Source of the DNA: Conoideocrella luteorostrata
Lineage: Eukaryota > Ascomycota > Sordariomycetes > Hypocreales > Clavicipitaceae
Assembly (NCBI GenBank): GCA_032433595.1
Contig: JASWJB010000417.1
Location: forward strand, 1 to 31,461
DNA length: 31,461 nucleotides
Direction of reading: 5' to 3'
Shown: positions 1 to 13,349 of the stretch, piece after piece
How the letters are laid out: every line of letters begins with the position of its first letter
Numbering within the stretch: position 1 is the first letter of the stretch
Program-made: the position numbers and the translations under genes
Notes under the pieces: generated by a model
Database searches by the model: none
Told to the model about the DNA's origin: nothing
What the model saw: only the letters and a program-made list of their open reading frames with translations

Positions 1-200
1 CTTCTCTATCCAGAAAGTTTAATTAGCAGAAGATTTACCATGTGGCTATTATTTCCAAGATATGAATGCACTGCCTCGAGGCATGATTAAATGGTGCAAA
101 ATGCAAACCCAATTCTCGGTGATTTTGTAAAGCAGGATCCTCTCTCCTTGTTTACTGTTTACTAACATGTATCTCTTCTTTTCTTTTTTCTTCGTTCTAG
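1..200 (+). other. Intron (and possibly upstream exon) of the left-edge gene
   Basis: The stretch ends in a good fungal 3' splice site: TTACTAAC at about 159-166, a T/C-rich tract, then TTCTAG at 195-200. A GTAAAG at 127 could be the donor, giving a 74 bp intron, but I could not confirm coding sequence upstream of it. The whole 200 bp may instead be one longer intron whose donor lies left of the window. Confidence 0.5.
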
Positions 201-549
201 AATCCAAGACGCCCTGGTCCATTCCCTCAACTCCAACTCTACAAACTGGCCGACCCTTGTCCAGTCGCATGCCCTCTCCCTCCTCCGATCCGGCGAAATA
301 ACCACCTACCCGGCCCTCCTGCGCCGCATAATCGACGACGTGCGCGAAGCATCCTCAAATCCGTCGCCATCAAACGGGAAGACCCCTAACGGAGATGCTC
401 CCAAGAAGGCAGTCAATGGCTCCTCTTCAGCTGGTGTTTCAGATAAACCGAATCTCGCCGTGCCGGATTCTGTCGTCGAGGAAGCTCTCCGTATCACAAG
501 GGAGAGCTTAGAGGCCGTCTGTGAGATTGATGGCGACGGGGCAAGTTGA
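201..549 (+). CDS. C-terminal exon of an unrecognised protein (5' partial)
   Basis: The exon starts after the acceptor at 200 and runs in one frame to TGA at 547-549, giving about 115 residues. The first base completes a codon begun in the previous exon. The first ~45 residues look like a folded helical segment (IQDALVHSLNS, then WPTLVQSHALSLLRSGEIT and PALLRRIIDDVRE). A low-complexity Ser/Pro/Asn/Gly stretch follows, then a second short helix (VPDSVVEEALRITRESLEAVCEI) and an acidic end. I do not recognise the family and assign no function. The gene is convergent with CDC48, with about 1 kb between stop codons. Confidence 0.6.
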
Positions 550-1550
550 CTCGCCGCCCTGGCTAAGTCTTGATAGCTGGGGAAGACGAAGAACCAAACG
601 CGAAAAGGTCTGGTGTTCTGGAGACAGCCTCAACCCATAGCTTGGTGGTGCGCAGACAAGTGCCACCACCACGAGGCCAGGCACACAATCAGACGACACG
701 ACATGAATAAATACATTATGGAACGAGTCAATGCAGACGGGAAGATATGTACAAGTAGCGACATGGAGCGAGCGGCGACAGAAAGATCGTTTGGGAACAG
801 CAGAGTCATGGTTGGGCCAGTCAGTCAAACGTCACTCATAAGACGTCACATCACACATACCCTCCCACCACCCCCCTTTTTTTGGTTCTGTAAATAAGAA
901 GTAGAAATATTGGAGCAGGAAATAGCACTCCGACTTGGTTGCGGAATAGAACGGCAAAGGCAGGGAAAACTATTATTTTAGTCTCCAAGCGAGCAGCGCA
1001 TAATTCACATGCATTTACATGATTGCTCTGAGAGACTCTAACATCTCCACAAGCCTACTAATGAGTCTTATTGTTGTTAATAAACGTACATGCGGACTAA
1101 ATGTCACAATCAAGCCCGAGGTTGACATGTTACGGCTACTGAGCATGGCAAAATCACAAAGTTGCCATTAGCAGAGCCAAATATTAAAAGACAACACTAA
1201 ACTTCATCCACTCAAGTCTCGTCCCATTTACTGTCAAAGACCAACTCGAATTAATCAACATGGTACGTGCTAAAGTAGTATATCTGGCTTCTAATGTGCC
1301 ACCAAGTATCAAGTTCGTCATGCCAACCATCCTGCCTCCAGCAACCAGCCGTCCTCTTGCCATCTACCATTTCTACCAACTCCCAGAATCCCAAAATAGC
1401 AGATACACCACGAGATCAACGGAGAAATCTAATGTAACTCATCTCCGTTTCGTTGTGTACGGAATTTCATGCAGAGATACGAGTGCGGAAATTTAGAATA
1501 CAGGGACCCGGCATTGTGTCCTTAAAATCCATCGCCTAGTGCCAGCTAGC
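550..1550. other. Intergenic region between convergent genes
   Basis: This 1 kb holds the 3' ends of the left-edge gene and of CDC48. It is rich in A/T and short homopolymers, for example the CCCCCC/TTTTTTT run near 872-885. The open frames in it are short, without splice signals or recognisable protein. I see no RNA gene. Confidence 0.6.
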
Positions 1551-4353
<2,803 letters not shown>

Positions 4354-5393
4354 GATGTGTTCTGTTCTTCGGGGGAGCTGTCCTTTGTCGTCGAGAAGGT
4401 ATGGAAACGTGGCCGAGACCGGGCGAGCAAGATGTGCACGACTGTTGAAATATCAATCTCGCAAGTTTCAGGTGTTCTCCCAAAAGCGCAAGCGTGATGT
4501 GCGCAGGGGTATAATGAGAGAGAGAGAGGTGAGTCGATGAATGGGGGAAAGAGAAGAAGGGAGATGGGAGATGTGAAGGTTTGAGAGGTCAAGATATGTA
4601 GACTTGGAGGTCGCAGCACCAGGCGGGAGGCTACGAGCGAGGTACGCCAGCACAGGGGACAGACTTCAGGTACCTGAATAGTCACCAGGTAATCTGCGGT
4701 TTGCAAGTACCCGGGTCAAAAACATTGCTCACTGTCCTCTGGCATCATCACTAATTGCCAGTCCACCAGGTCACCGACGGGCCAATGAGATCATCGCGTG
4801 CCCTGAGCGGGGCCGGAACATCGATATTGCACACAGAGAGATGGTGGTGAGAGGCAAAAAGTGGAAGCTTCTGCGACCTTCCACTGGTGCCAATGCGTCC
4901 TGTAGTACTCCGTACGGAGTACCACTAAGCAGAACTGGACGCGGAACGCAATCCAGGCAGCTGCAGTACGTATACCTGTGAGCCGTACGGAGTACAGTGG
5001 GAGCATGAATAGCGGGTCTGCATTTGCTTGGAGTCAGACGGCGGCGGCAACAAAGAACTTTCAGAGATCTTACCGTTGATGCAATGAATTCGCCTCTGCG
5101 GCGGAAGCAATATGTCCACGTTGCCGCTCGCGATTTGTCAGATACATGGGTGTCTCGAACACCGCCATTTTCTTTTATTTGACAGAAAAAAAAAAAAAGG
5201 CACCAGCAATCTCAGAAGCCATCTGGTGACACGTGCAATTCTGCGGTATGCTCTTTCGAATCTCATCTCATCTATTAGTCGTCTCAAGATCACTGCTACC
5301 GAGATGGTCCCCCAAATGATAACCGAGAGGCCGTTTATGAATCATGCAAATAAATGTCAAATCATGTATGTTGTCCTTATCCATAGGACAACA
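4354..5393. other. CDC48 promoter and KTI12 3' flank
   Basis: CDC48 and KTI12 lie head to tail on the minus strand with about 1 kb between them. The part next to the CDC48 start has a GAGAGAGAGAG run near 4517-4527. The middle holds two copies of the window-wide palindrome (4905-4922 and 4983-4995). An A13 tract begins near 5185. No open frame here looks like a gene. Confidence 0.6.
4905..4922. repeat. 18-bp perfect palindrome GTACTCCGTACGGAGTAC
   Basis: The sequence reads identically on both strands over 18 bp and is the most complete copy of a short motif scattered through the intergenic DNA here. A second, partial copy (CCGTACGGAGTAC) sits 60 bp away at 4983-4995. It could form a cruciform or bind a dimeric protein, but no function is shown by the sequence. 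Confidence 0.85.
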
Positions 5394-6523
5394 TCATTCA
5401 TCCCTCTCAAACGCATCATTCAAGTACCTCACAAACACCTCCCTCATCCCATCACTCGCCATGTTACCCACGCTCTCCAAACCAATCCCGCCCCTATTCA
5501 ATCCCACAAATGCCCTCCGGAGTCTCTGCAGCTGCGGCAACCCGACCTTCCTGCCTGCCGGTAAATCCACAATCAGATCCTCCTTGTCGCTAGCATTCAG
5601 AGCCACCCGGACTTCACCTCCTCCGTCATCGCCTTGCTGCTCCAATATCCGCTTCACGATATCCTGCGTCTCCCGTTCCAAGACATACAGATAGTCGCCT
5701 CCCGCATCACGACCCCGTTGGATAGTAGATTGGTTCGGCTTGATAACTTTGCGGCCCTCCCCGGCCATCGCATCCCAGAGGTCATCGAATGTTCTCTTGG
5801 TTTGAGCCTCATCATCATCCCACAGGAGAGCAAAGAGCGGTGAGTCCCATCTCGTCATAGGGTTGGGTTCTTCGTAGCGAAAGACGAGGTTGTCCCAGTT
5901 GCCCGGTTGGTATGGCTCTGTTATGTTGTTCCCACCCTCATGCTCCAGCTCACTAGGATCCCTCTCGGGCTCTGAGTCATCCTTCTTCTCTTCATCTCTT
6001 TTTTCTGTTTGTGCCCTCGTTCTCCGTAATCTTTCCTCATTGACTTCTCGAGCCTGGTCCACAGGACAAGCCACTCGTAAAATGCAGTTCGGTGTTCGCA
6101 TAGCCTTGGCCTCACAGTGAAGCTGGTACCGCCAACCTTTGATATAATTCAACCCATCCAAGATTACAAAGTCCCTGTCGGACAGAACCCTCTTGACGGC
6201 GCCATATAAAGCGGCTCTGGCGTCCTTTTCGGACGAGTTTGCTGATCGAGTGTGCAAGCGGACCGTATTAGGTGAGAGATCGTATACGGCGCGGGATATT
6301 GATAAAGAATCGTCGGATATGAGATGGAGACGATATTTGGAGGGCTCTGACTCTGCAATTCGTGTTGACAGGTAGTCGTAGAGCTGCTTTGCGCGAGTGG
6401 ACTTGCCCGACGTGGGGAGACCCGATACGATGATCAACTAAGTAGAGCAGTCAGCAATATTTCAAACATATGGTTCACAGATTCAGAACCGGAAGTTTAG
6501 GGGGTGCAAAGACATACCGGCAT
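5394..6523 (-). CDS. KTI12: KTI12, Elongator-associated P-loop protein
   Basis: KTI12 binds Elongator and supports its modification of wobble uridines in tRNA. Exons: 6523-6518 (6 nt, ATG CCG) and 6437-5394; 1050 nt, 349 residues. The 80 bp intron has donor GTATGT and acceptor TTAG. The join yields MPLIIVSGLPTSGKS, matching the conserved MPLVL.xG start of the family with its P-loop GLPTSGKS at residues 8-15. The family segments LDGLNYIKGWRYQLHCEAKA, RYEEPNPMTRWDSPLF and the C-terminal VDLPAGRKVGLPQLQRLRR are all present. A charged, Glu/Lys-rich insert lies in the middle (EKRDEEKKDDSEPERD), usual for filamentous fungi. Without the mini-exon the frame at 6437 has no ATG, so the two-exon model is preferred. 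Confidence 0.93.
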
Positions 6524-8157
6524 TGCAATAACGTCTGCGTATACATCTGCGGCGAAACGCAGACCTTTCGACTTATGCCCGGGGTTGGAGAGTTGACGCC
6601 AACTTTTTTGGTGGGGTTCAAAGAAACAGTGACGAAAATGTCATCGCGGGCTGCCCGAACACGTCGATCTCTCAGCTCCGTCTTTCGGGCCGAGCAGGCT
6701 GAGGGTTGCACCAAACATTTCAGAAACTCGTAATGAGTTTGTTAATGATACAGTGGACTCAACAGATCGTGGAATTCAGAGTCCAATTAGTTACTCGTAG
6801 TTACAATGTGACCAAACCAGTAAATACTACGGAGGCAGCCTGCGGGAATTCTCGCAGCACAGCCCGTCCAATTTCACGGCGACGCCTTGCGAGTGCGAAG
6901 ACTGTTACGCTATCGTCTCGGGGAGGCCTCGTCACACCGAGAGCAGGGACCAAGATGGGACTCTAGACGTGACATTACAATGAGCCTAGCGCCTCGATAA
7001 TTCAGCAAAGAGTTGGACAAATTTGCACCAATCTGCAGGTTGTACCCGGCAATCAGACGAGCGGGATTGATGATCATGTTTGATAGCGAGAGCACAGCCC
7101 CACGGTCAGAATCTCAGTGTCCCCCGCGCCTTGGATGGCGCACAGCGCTAATGCATACACAGCCAACATCGGCGCTCCAGCCGCCGACTGCACCGACTGC
7201 GTCCCCCTAAATGATGCACCGTCACTGGCTTGCCCTGTCAGAGCGAGATCCGGCACAACAAAATACAATAATTTGCAGCACAATGTACAGCGTAACAAAG
7301 AGCAATGAGCCAAACGTTTCTGTCTCTTTCCATAAATTATCAAACATAAAACCTAGTAATAATGCTAGGAAATATCATACAACGTGAGCTATTAGTAGTG
7401 CTGGCGCTGCTGTTGCCCCTGTTACATCTGTTGCACTTGGTGCACCTACGGAGTTATAGTTGAAGACCGCTGTTCATAAGAGTATTCCGTACGGAGTAGT
7501 TAGTTACGCAAGGTGCCGCATAGGACTCAAGGTAACTAGTGGGCCCACCGCAGCAGTAGTAAGCTCCTCAGCCCTACAAACACACGTCTGCCCCAAACCC
7601 TTTTTGGCAAGTGTTTCGATGCTTGCGCGGCTTTGGCTTTCGTTCTCGCACTCGCTTCTGCACCAATCCCCAAGCCAGTCACAACAGCCAATGCACCAGG
7701 TCGAATTTCATACCCTTTTTCAGCGAGTTTCCACCACAAGCTGACAACGGGATTGGTCCAACCATCCATTCTGCTGCCCTGCTGCTACTGATCGGGCACG
7801 CAACCCCGTTTCGGGATCGGCAAAAGGGTACTTGATGCGATAACGAGGCAGAACCGATCCTTCATCCCGCGTGCCGTGATCCGAAGTGTCAGGCGCGGGC
7901 GATGGTCGAAAGGATTTCTAGAGTGAGGGTTATGATGTGTTCAGCTAAAAGATATAAGTATCATGGCTGCTGCCAGCCATGAGAAATAGTTTAGACTAGA
8001 CAGACAGCAAGACTCATCATCTATATGCAATACAAGCTTAACGCACTTTATAATTTACCGGTTACTCATCTTTTACCTATTGTTCACACTTCATCTTGCA
8101 AACTACGACCAATACAAAATCGGCGATAAGAAAGACGGACACCCCCTCTCAGCAAGC
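6524..8157. other. Intergenic region between divergent KTI12 and the membrane-protein gene
   Basis: About 1.6 kb lies between two divergent starts. It carries a palindrome copy at 7483-7498 (TATTCCGTACGGAGTA) and a related TACGGAGT at 7447-7454. A stretch at 7536-7918 looks coding-like on the minus strand and is listed separately. I saw no RNA gene or transposon ends. Confidence 0.55.
7536..7918 (-). pseudogene. Possible decayed or small gene, two overlapping frames
   Basis: Reading the minus strand, an acceptor-like CACTCTAG is followed from 7918 by 65 open codons that look like protein (DEGSVLPRYRIKYPFADPETG) and end in TGA. A second frame overlaps this end. It begins with ATG at 7769 and stays open for 77 codons to 7536 (MDGWTNPVVSLWWKLAEKGY). 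One frameshift near 7765 would make them continuous, so this could be a broken gene, or two chance frames. I do not recognise either segment. Confidence 0.22.
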
Positions 8158-8961
8158 ATGCCTAACTTTGATACGTACGACATCATCTCCGTAGTCGGCA
8201 TCCCCATCTACGTCGTCTTCCTATCCTGCGCCATCTACCTCTCCATCAAGCATGGATTCAAAAACTCCTCTGGCTGGCGATATCTCATCATACTCGCCTT
8301 AGCCCGCATCATCAGCTTCGGCTTACGTCTTGGCCTGATGAACGATCCCACCAACACCGATCTCTGGATCGGCTGGTCCACCGTCACCAGCCTTGGGCTC
8401 GGTCCTCTCGTTCTCCTCCTCCTCGGCCTTCTCTCGCGCGTCTTCGAATCTATCAATCGCCAGGGCCAGGTCATTCTCAAGCCCACATACCAGCGCCTCA
8501 TCCAGCTGCTCGTCGTTGTTGCCATCATCGTCACCGTCGTCGGTGGCACCAAGTCTTCTTTCCACTTGGAAGAGGGCAGCATCAAGGTGGATTATTCGAC
8601 CCTGAGTCGCGTTGGTGTTGGCCTCATGATTGTCGTTGTGCTGCTATTGTGCGTAGAGACGCTGATTGCGTTTCGAAACCAAGGCTACGTCGCACAGGGT
8701 GAACATCGCATTTTACTGGGCGTTATTGCTTCGCTTCCGTTCGTCATCATCCGCGTGGTGTACTCTTGCCTGACGGTGTTTGCGGGAATTAGCTCCAACG
8801 TGTGGACTTACTTATGTATGGGCATTTTGACCGAGATGATTGTTGTGTTTATGGTGGAGGTGTTGGGGTTTACGCTCGACAAGGCTCCTGTTGCGCCAAA
8901 GAGTGATGATCCTGAGTTACTTGCCACTGAAGGCGGGCAGCAGCACTATAACCGACATTAG
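8158..8961 (+). CDS. Seven-helix integral membrane protein (DUF7702-like)
   Basis: Single-exon gene of 267 residues. I chose ATG 8158 (MPNFDTYDIISVVGIPIYVV) because the frame upstream of it has no ATG. Hydrophobic segments follow at roughly residues 8-27, 39-58, 73-94, 112-128, 146-165, 183-205 and 209-230, giving seven helices, with a short soluble tail ending near 267. The second helix region contains HGFKNSSGWRYLIILALARI, a pattern I associate with fungal orphan membrane proteins of the DUF7702 type. No ligand, partner or catalytic motif is visible. It is convergent with the Smr-domain gene (558 bp between stops). The coding assignment is strong; the family name is from memory and less sure. 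Confidence 0.85.
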   Translation: MPNFDTYDIISVVGIPIYVVFLSCAIYLSIKHGFKNSSGWRYLIILALARIISFGLRLGLMNDPTNTDLWIGWSTVTSLGLGPLVLLLLGLLSRVFESINRQGQVILKPTYQRLIQLLVVVAIIVTVVGGTKSSFHLEEGSIKVDYSTLSRVGVGLMIVVVLLLCVETLIAFRNQGYVAQGEHRILLGVIASLPFVIIRVVYSCLTVFAGISSNVWTYLCMGILTEMIVVFMVEVLGFTLDKAPVAPKSDDPELLATEGGQQHYNRH

Positions 8962-9519
8962 TGCATGAAAAGTACTCTTTTCCGGAGGGTTGTTTTGTTA
9001 TATTTGTTCTGTTTTGTCTCTCGGGAAAATTGAGCCATAGACTAGTATCGAGCATTTCTGCAAAGCCGCAATGGTGTTATATGCCATACAATCACAGTTA
9101 CATTTCAATATTATCAAATACTTGGCCAAAAATACAGTCATTCATTCTAAATATCCTTGTCCTGGGAGCATGCTGAAGCGTGCCTCTCGGTATCTTCTAT
9201 GACATACATCTGTGATTTTACTGAACGAAAGTCACATTCCATAAACAAGCAAGCATTAACGCAATATAACGCGTCCTGGAGCTCTCAGTAAAAGACGAAA
9301 GTTCTCTGTAATTTAAATAGATCTTGTTCAACAGATACATATAGACACAGTCGCTCACCAAAGTCATTGCATCACCGAATAACGTCTACACTCCAAAACA
9401 AAAAAGATATACCAAAATAAGCTTCCCGCCCAAGCCCAGACCAAGCCCCCCCCCTTTGTACAAAATACACCAGTGCCAATCCGACCACACCCGCGTCATA
9501 TAACATTCATCATATTGTT
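8962..9519. other. Shared 3' region of two convergent genes
   Basis: This is A/T-rich 3' flank containing a C10 run near 9445-9454. No open frame or structural RNA signature is apparent. Confidence 0.6.
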
Positions 9520-10432
9520 TTACATCACCGTACAGCAAGCCTTCTCCAACTTCTTCATAATCCTGGGCAACAGCTTGCCAACCAGTTCGTCCATCTCATT
9601 CTGCTGCTGGCCCTGCTGGCCATGTTGCTGCTGGCCTCCATGTTGTTGCTGTCCGCCGTGTTGTTGCTGTCCGCCATGATACTGTCCACCGTGCTGCTGC
9701 TGCTGTTGCTGTCCGCCATGATGCTGTTGCCCACCACCATAGCTACCTTGCCCTGCGCCATGTTGCCCAGGCTTCAGCGGCTCCCCACCTTGCAGGTTGA
9801 TATAAATCCTTCCTGCATTTTCCTCCGTCCTATACTTCAACCCCAGCTCCCTACATAACTCCTCCACCTTGGGCTTGAGTTTCTGTACATGGCCCGCTGA
9901 GTGGTTGCCCTTGCCGACGATAGCATGCAAGTGCTCCTGGCCGCGCGACTGGTCCGCTCGAATACGCTCCTCCAGTATACGCTCTGCCTCTTCGACATAC
10001 AGCCCATGGAGGTCAACGGCGTCTTGGTCAACCCTACCAGGGGCGTTGTTCTCGCGGAAAATGTACTCGGCAGCTTGGCGGTTGTAGTCGTCCCGCTTGG
10101 AGTAGTGCTGCTTGGACTCGCGGGAGTATTTTTTGGAGGATTCATGGTCATCGGCGCGGAAGGCCTCTTGGGACTAAAAATGCACCTGTTAGCCGACCTG
10201 ACCTGTCTTCCTGAGTAGCGACCGGATTCAGCCTACACGCTGGGAAGCTTGGTGAGCCTTGTCGTTTTCGAGACGGGCCTGGTCGCGCAGTCTGTCATAT
10301 TCGCGCTCGACATCGTCATTGTCGGCGGACCGGAGGGCTAGATACTGTTAACTCTGCGATGCAGCAACTTTGCGACCAGCAGACGCAGGGAGCTTTACCT
10401 CGTCCACCGAGCCTTTCCATGGGAATCGCCAT
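9520..10432 (-). CDS. DUF1771/Smr-domain protein with Q/G/H-rich tail
   Basis: Exons: 10432-10399, 10337-10237, 10173-9520; 789 nt, 262 residues. Introns are 61 and 63 bp. The N-terminal half is charged and helical (DDVEREYDRLRDQARLEND, ESSKKYSRESKQHYSKRDDY), as in DUF1771. An Smr domain follows, with DLHGLYVEEAERILEERI and HAIVGKGNHSAGHVQKLKP near residues 105-170. DLHG and the GKGNHS loop are hallmarks of Smr, a domain linked to DNA or RNA nicking and ribosome quality control in other proteins. After the domain come about 60 residues dominated by Q, G and H, including GGQQQH repeated in tandem. The protein ends KKLEKACCTVM, a CaaX-like box (CTVM). The start ATG at 10432 gives the best frame into exon 2; a second in-frame ATG lies four codons later. 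Confidence 0.9.
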
Positions 10433-11393
10433 TGTGCCGTATAAAGTGCCGCGCGAAAGTCGCTGGGTATCTGGATGTGGATTTTGAGTCCGATATATGC
10501 TGCGCGACAGCAATTGACCAACCTAGCAATGTCGTCAAGAGTAACTAGTCCGTTGATGTTGGAGGCGACAGCTGGACAGCCCAAGTATATTTACGGAGTA
10601 ATCGGCCTGGGGTTGCTGGCTGTGGGGCATCTGCTCCGTCTGTCGTTGGTATTGAATTAACGGCGGCACAATGCTACAACATTCAGACGGTGGAAACCAA
10701 AAAAACGCTCTATTTCCAATATCCAGCGCTCAGGAGAGATGGATCTGCTAATCGAAAGTGCTCTTTGGAATATATACAGAGGTAGATATAGGTAGTAGGG
10801 CTACGCATAAAGTATCCAAAGTACTCAGTGCTGTACAAGAGCAATTTCAGTTCATCGGTACTGTTCACAACTATTATGTAATAATGAACAAAGAATGAAT
10901 TGAGCAGCTACAACTTGATGAATTTTTTTTAGAAGAAGGATTAAAAGATAAAGCCGCCCCCGAAACTGCTTATATAGTTCCTACTGATTTACCAAATAAG
11001 GCGACTATATGCGACGGCCATTGTCCAAGTTGAGTTCTCTTGATGCAGGGTAGCAGTGATGCTCGGACGAAGCCCCTCCTGCCAACATCTGCCCGCTGCT
11101 CTGCAACATGAACAAAGGCTGGGCTATGAGCAATTCCAAAGCTTCCCAACAACAGAACTATGAAGAAAAGAATCGCGCTTCCAATATCTGTCCAAATTTA
11201 GCTAAGACAGTAGTTAGTAATCTCGATGGCGAATACGGAGTTACTCCGAAAGCAATAGGGAATGCGTTTGAACGGATCAAGACAATGTTTTTGCATATCT
11301 GAGACGTGCCCAGTATATTAATATGACATGTGCTGAGAGCTGAGAGGCTCACCTGCACTGCACCTGGACGCTGTACGGAGCCACGAGTACAGC

Positions 11394-11407
11394 ACGGAGT
11401 ACTCCGT
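11394..11407. repeat. 14-bp palindrome ACGGAGTACTCCGT
   Basis: This copy has the two half-sites in the opposite order (ACGGAGT then ACTCCGT) from the copy at 4905. A further half-site (GTACGGAG) lies just upstream near 11373-11380. Confidence 0.8.
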
Positions 11408-11983
11408 ACAATACAATTCAACCCAACAATGTGCGGAGCAGGGTATGTGTGCCGGGCTGTCAGCCCGATTTTGGTCGGACATTACCATCGACAAAGGTTG
11501 TATTAAGCCAAAAAGCCAAAGCCCAGCCTGAGCTGAGAGGCCTGCAAATTCAAGCTAGTTCCGCGGACTAGTCCTATGGATGTTTCCTAATGTACGGAGT
11601 ATGCGGAAGACACTCTAGCAAGTGGAAACGTGGAATGCTTCTAGAAGGCTGAGACTCACATACAAGGACTACCAGGCTTGTCACATGAGAGTCATCCCCT
11701 GGAGCGATGAGATTGGCTTCGGGGATCGAGGAATAACAAAGCACTGACCACCGGCCAATGGAAGAAAATATCCAATACGGACTAGTTAGTTAATACAGCA
11801 GAATACGTCAGAAGGAAGGCGGCCACGCTCATCGCCGCTCATCGATGCCGACTTAGTAAGGTGTTTTGACACCAACATGTGTAACTCTGCGCCAACCTCA
11901 AACTATTGTCGCGGTTGAAACAGGTCCAAAAGGAACTGAGCAACTATCGGCTGCGCCCGTTGTACGGAGCAGTCTATAGCAAC

Positions 11984-11999
11984 TACGGAGTACTCCGTA
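11984..11999. repeat. 16-bp palindrome TACGGAGTACTCCGTA
   Basis: Perfect inverted repeat, same order of half-sites as at 11394, with an extra half-site (GTACGGAG) near 11962-11969. It lies in DNA without a gene. Confidence 0.85.
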
Positions 12000-13316
12000 C
12001 AACCACATAGAAATTTCATCATAGGGCTAATCTCGTGGCGAGATGAGCCCAAGTCAATCACAAACAGTGGGGAGACTGTCGGATCTTGTCACCCTCCGTA
12101 GCAGAAGACAACGCAAACAATCACTGTATGTACATTGGCTGGTCAGCCGGTGAGTCGGATCTAATTTCGAGGTCTCATTCTGTCTCTGATTTTCAATTCT
12201 AACACAGGTTGAGAGTTCCCAGCTGCGGGATCCCTGTCAGGGGATGGGTATTATGGTTGCATGGGTCTCACTTAACTTGTGGGTGACATTCGATACGTGC
12301 GTGCACGCATGCAGGGCGTGGGGGAACAGGCGAAAAATTAGAATGCTGTTTGCTTACCTGCGACTGACTGTTAATTTGGACGTGTGGCGACCGAGGAATC
12401 CTTACGGAGTATTGAGCGAACAATCGTTCTGTAGCGTCATGACAAAGTGCTGGCTCTTCGCGTGATGAGCGACGAGTCTTGAGGCTGCACCAAAGACGTC
12501 AACAACCATGGATATCGGTGGAGTACGGGGCACCTCGGGCGGGCTGATGGGAGATTGCAAACCTCGAACAGCATGGGATTGTCCAACGGCTCATGGGAGC
12601 CTGTTGTTCACTCCTGCGCGGTCCGTACAGAGCTCAATCTCAATGATAGCTTTTGATATACTCCGTATAGTGTTGTAGGAAGTGCATATCAGTGCCGTCT
12701 GTACTCCTCCGTACGGCCCGTGGAAATGGACAAATGACGAGTGAACACGACTGCGACATAATGTACATACATGCTCAAGGATTGTCGGGAGCTCGAACAA
12801 GTCTCGAGGAACGAAACTGTTACTTGCTGGAGCATAACTCGTTGCTGGCTGACCGGCGCAGGTGAGCGCTCGCCCGTCGAGATCAAACACTGGATCCGGT
12901 CCACGTAACGAGGTGCATGATAACGTGAGGCTGCGGATTGAAGAATACGTCGGGAGGGGACGGGGAGGGGCATGTGTCAAGTGTGTGCATTCTTGCGCAT
13001 TTATAGGGAGTGTCTCGTTTCTTCGAAGTTGGCAGCGACTATATTACTGTGTTGTACGTATAACGGGTGAAGTGGTTGACCTGCAGGTTAAGTACTTCGT
13101 GCACTGGTACTCCCCCCGCGTGTGGTAGTGCAAATTGTACATGTATGTCGAGCTCTGCCCACCACGAGCTGTCGATAACTATGCGAAGCCTGCATTGGAC
13201 GAAACGCGCAGCTGCAAGGAGGATCAGTCAACATCATACACTGGACGACCCCGTTAATATGCCGGCGTCTACTCCGTACTTCCGTAACGGATATTACCAC
13301 GTCCCGTACCATCGAA

Positions 13317-13349
13317 ACTTTATGACAACTTTATGACAACTTTATTACA
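13317..13349 (+). repeat. Three tandem copies of an 11-bp unit (ACTTTATGACA)
   Basis: Two exact copies are followed by a third with one change (ACTTTATTACA). It is a small tandem repeat in non-coding DNA. Confidence 0.85.

Noticed and set aside
12591..12980. 129-codon minus-strand frame in the gene-poor region
   Set aside because: Composition looks random, there is no domain or intron structure, and it overlaps palindrome-family motifs.
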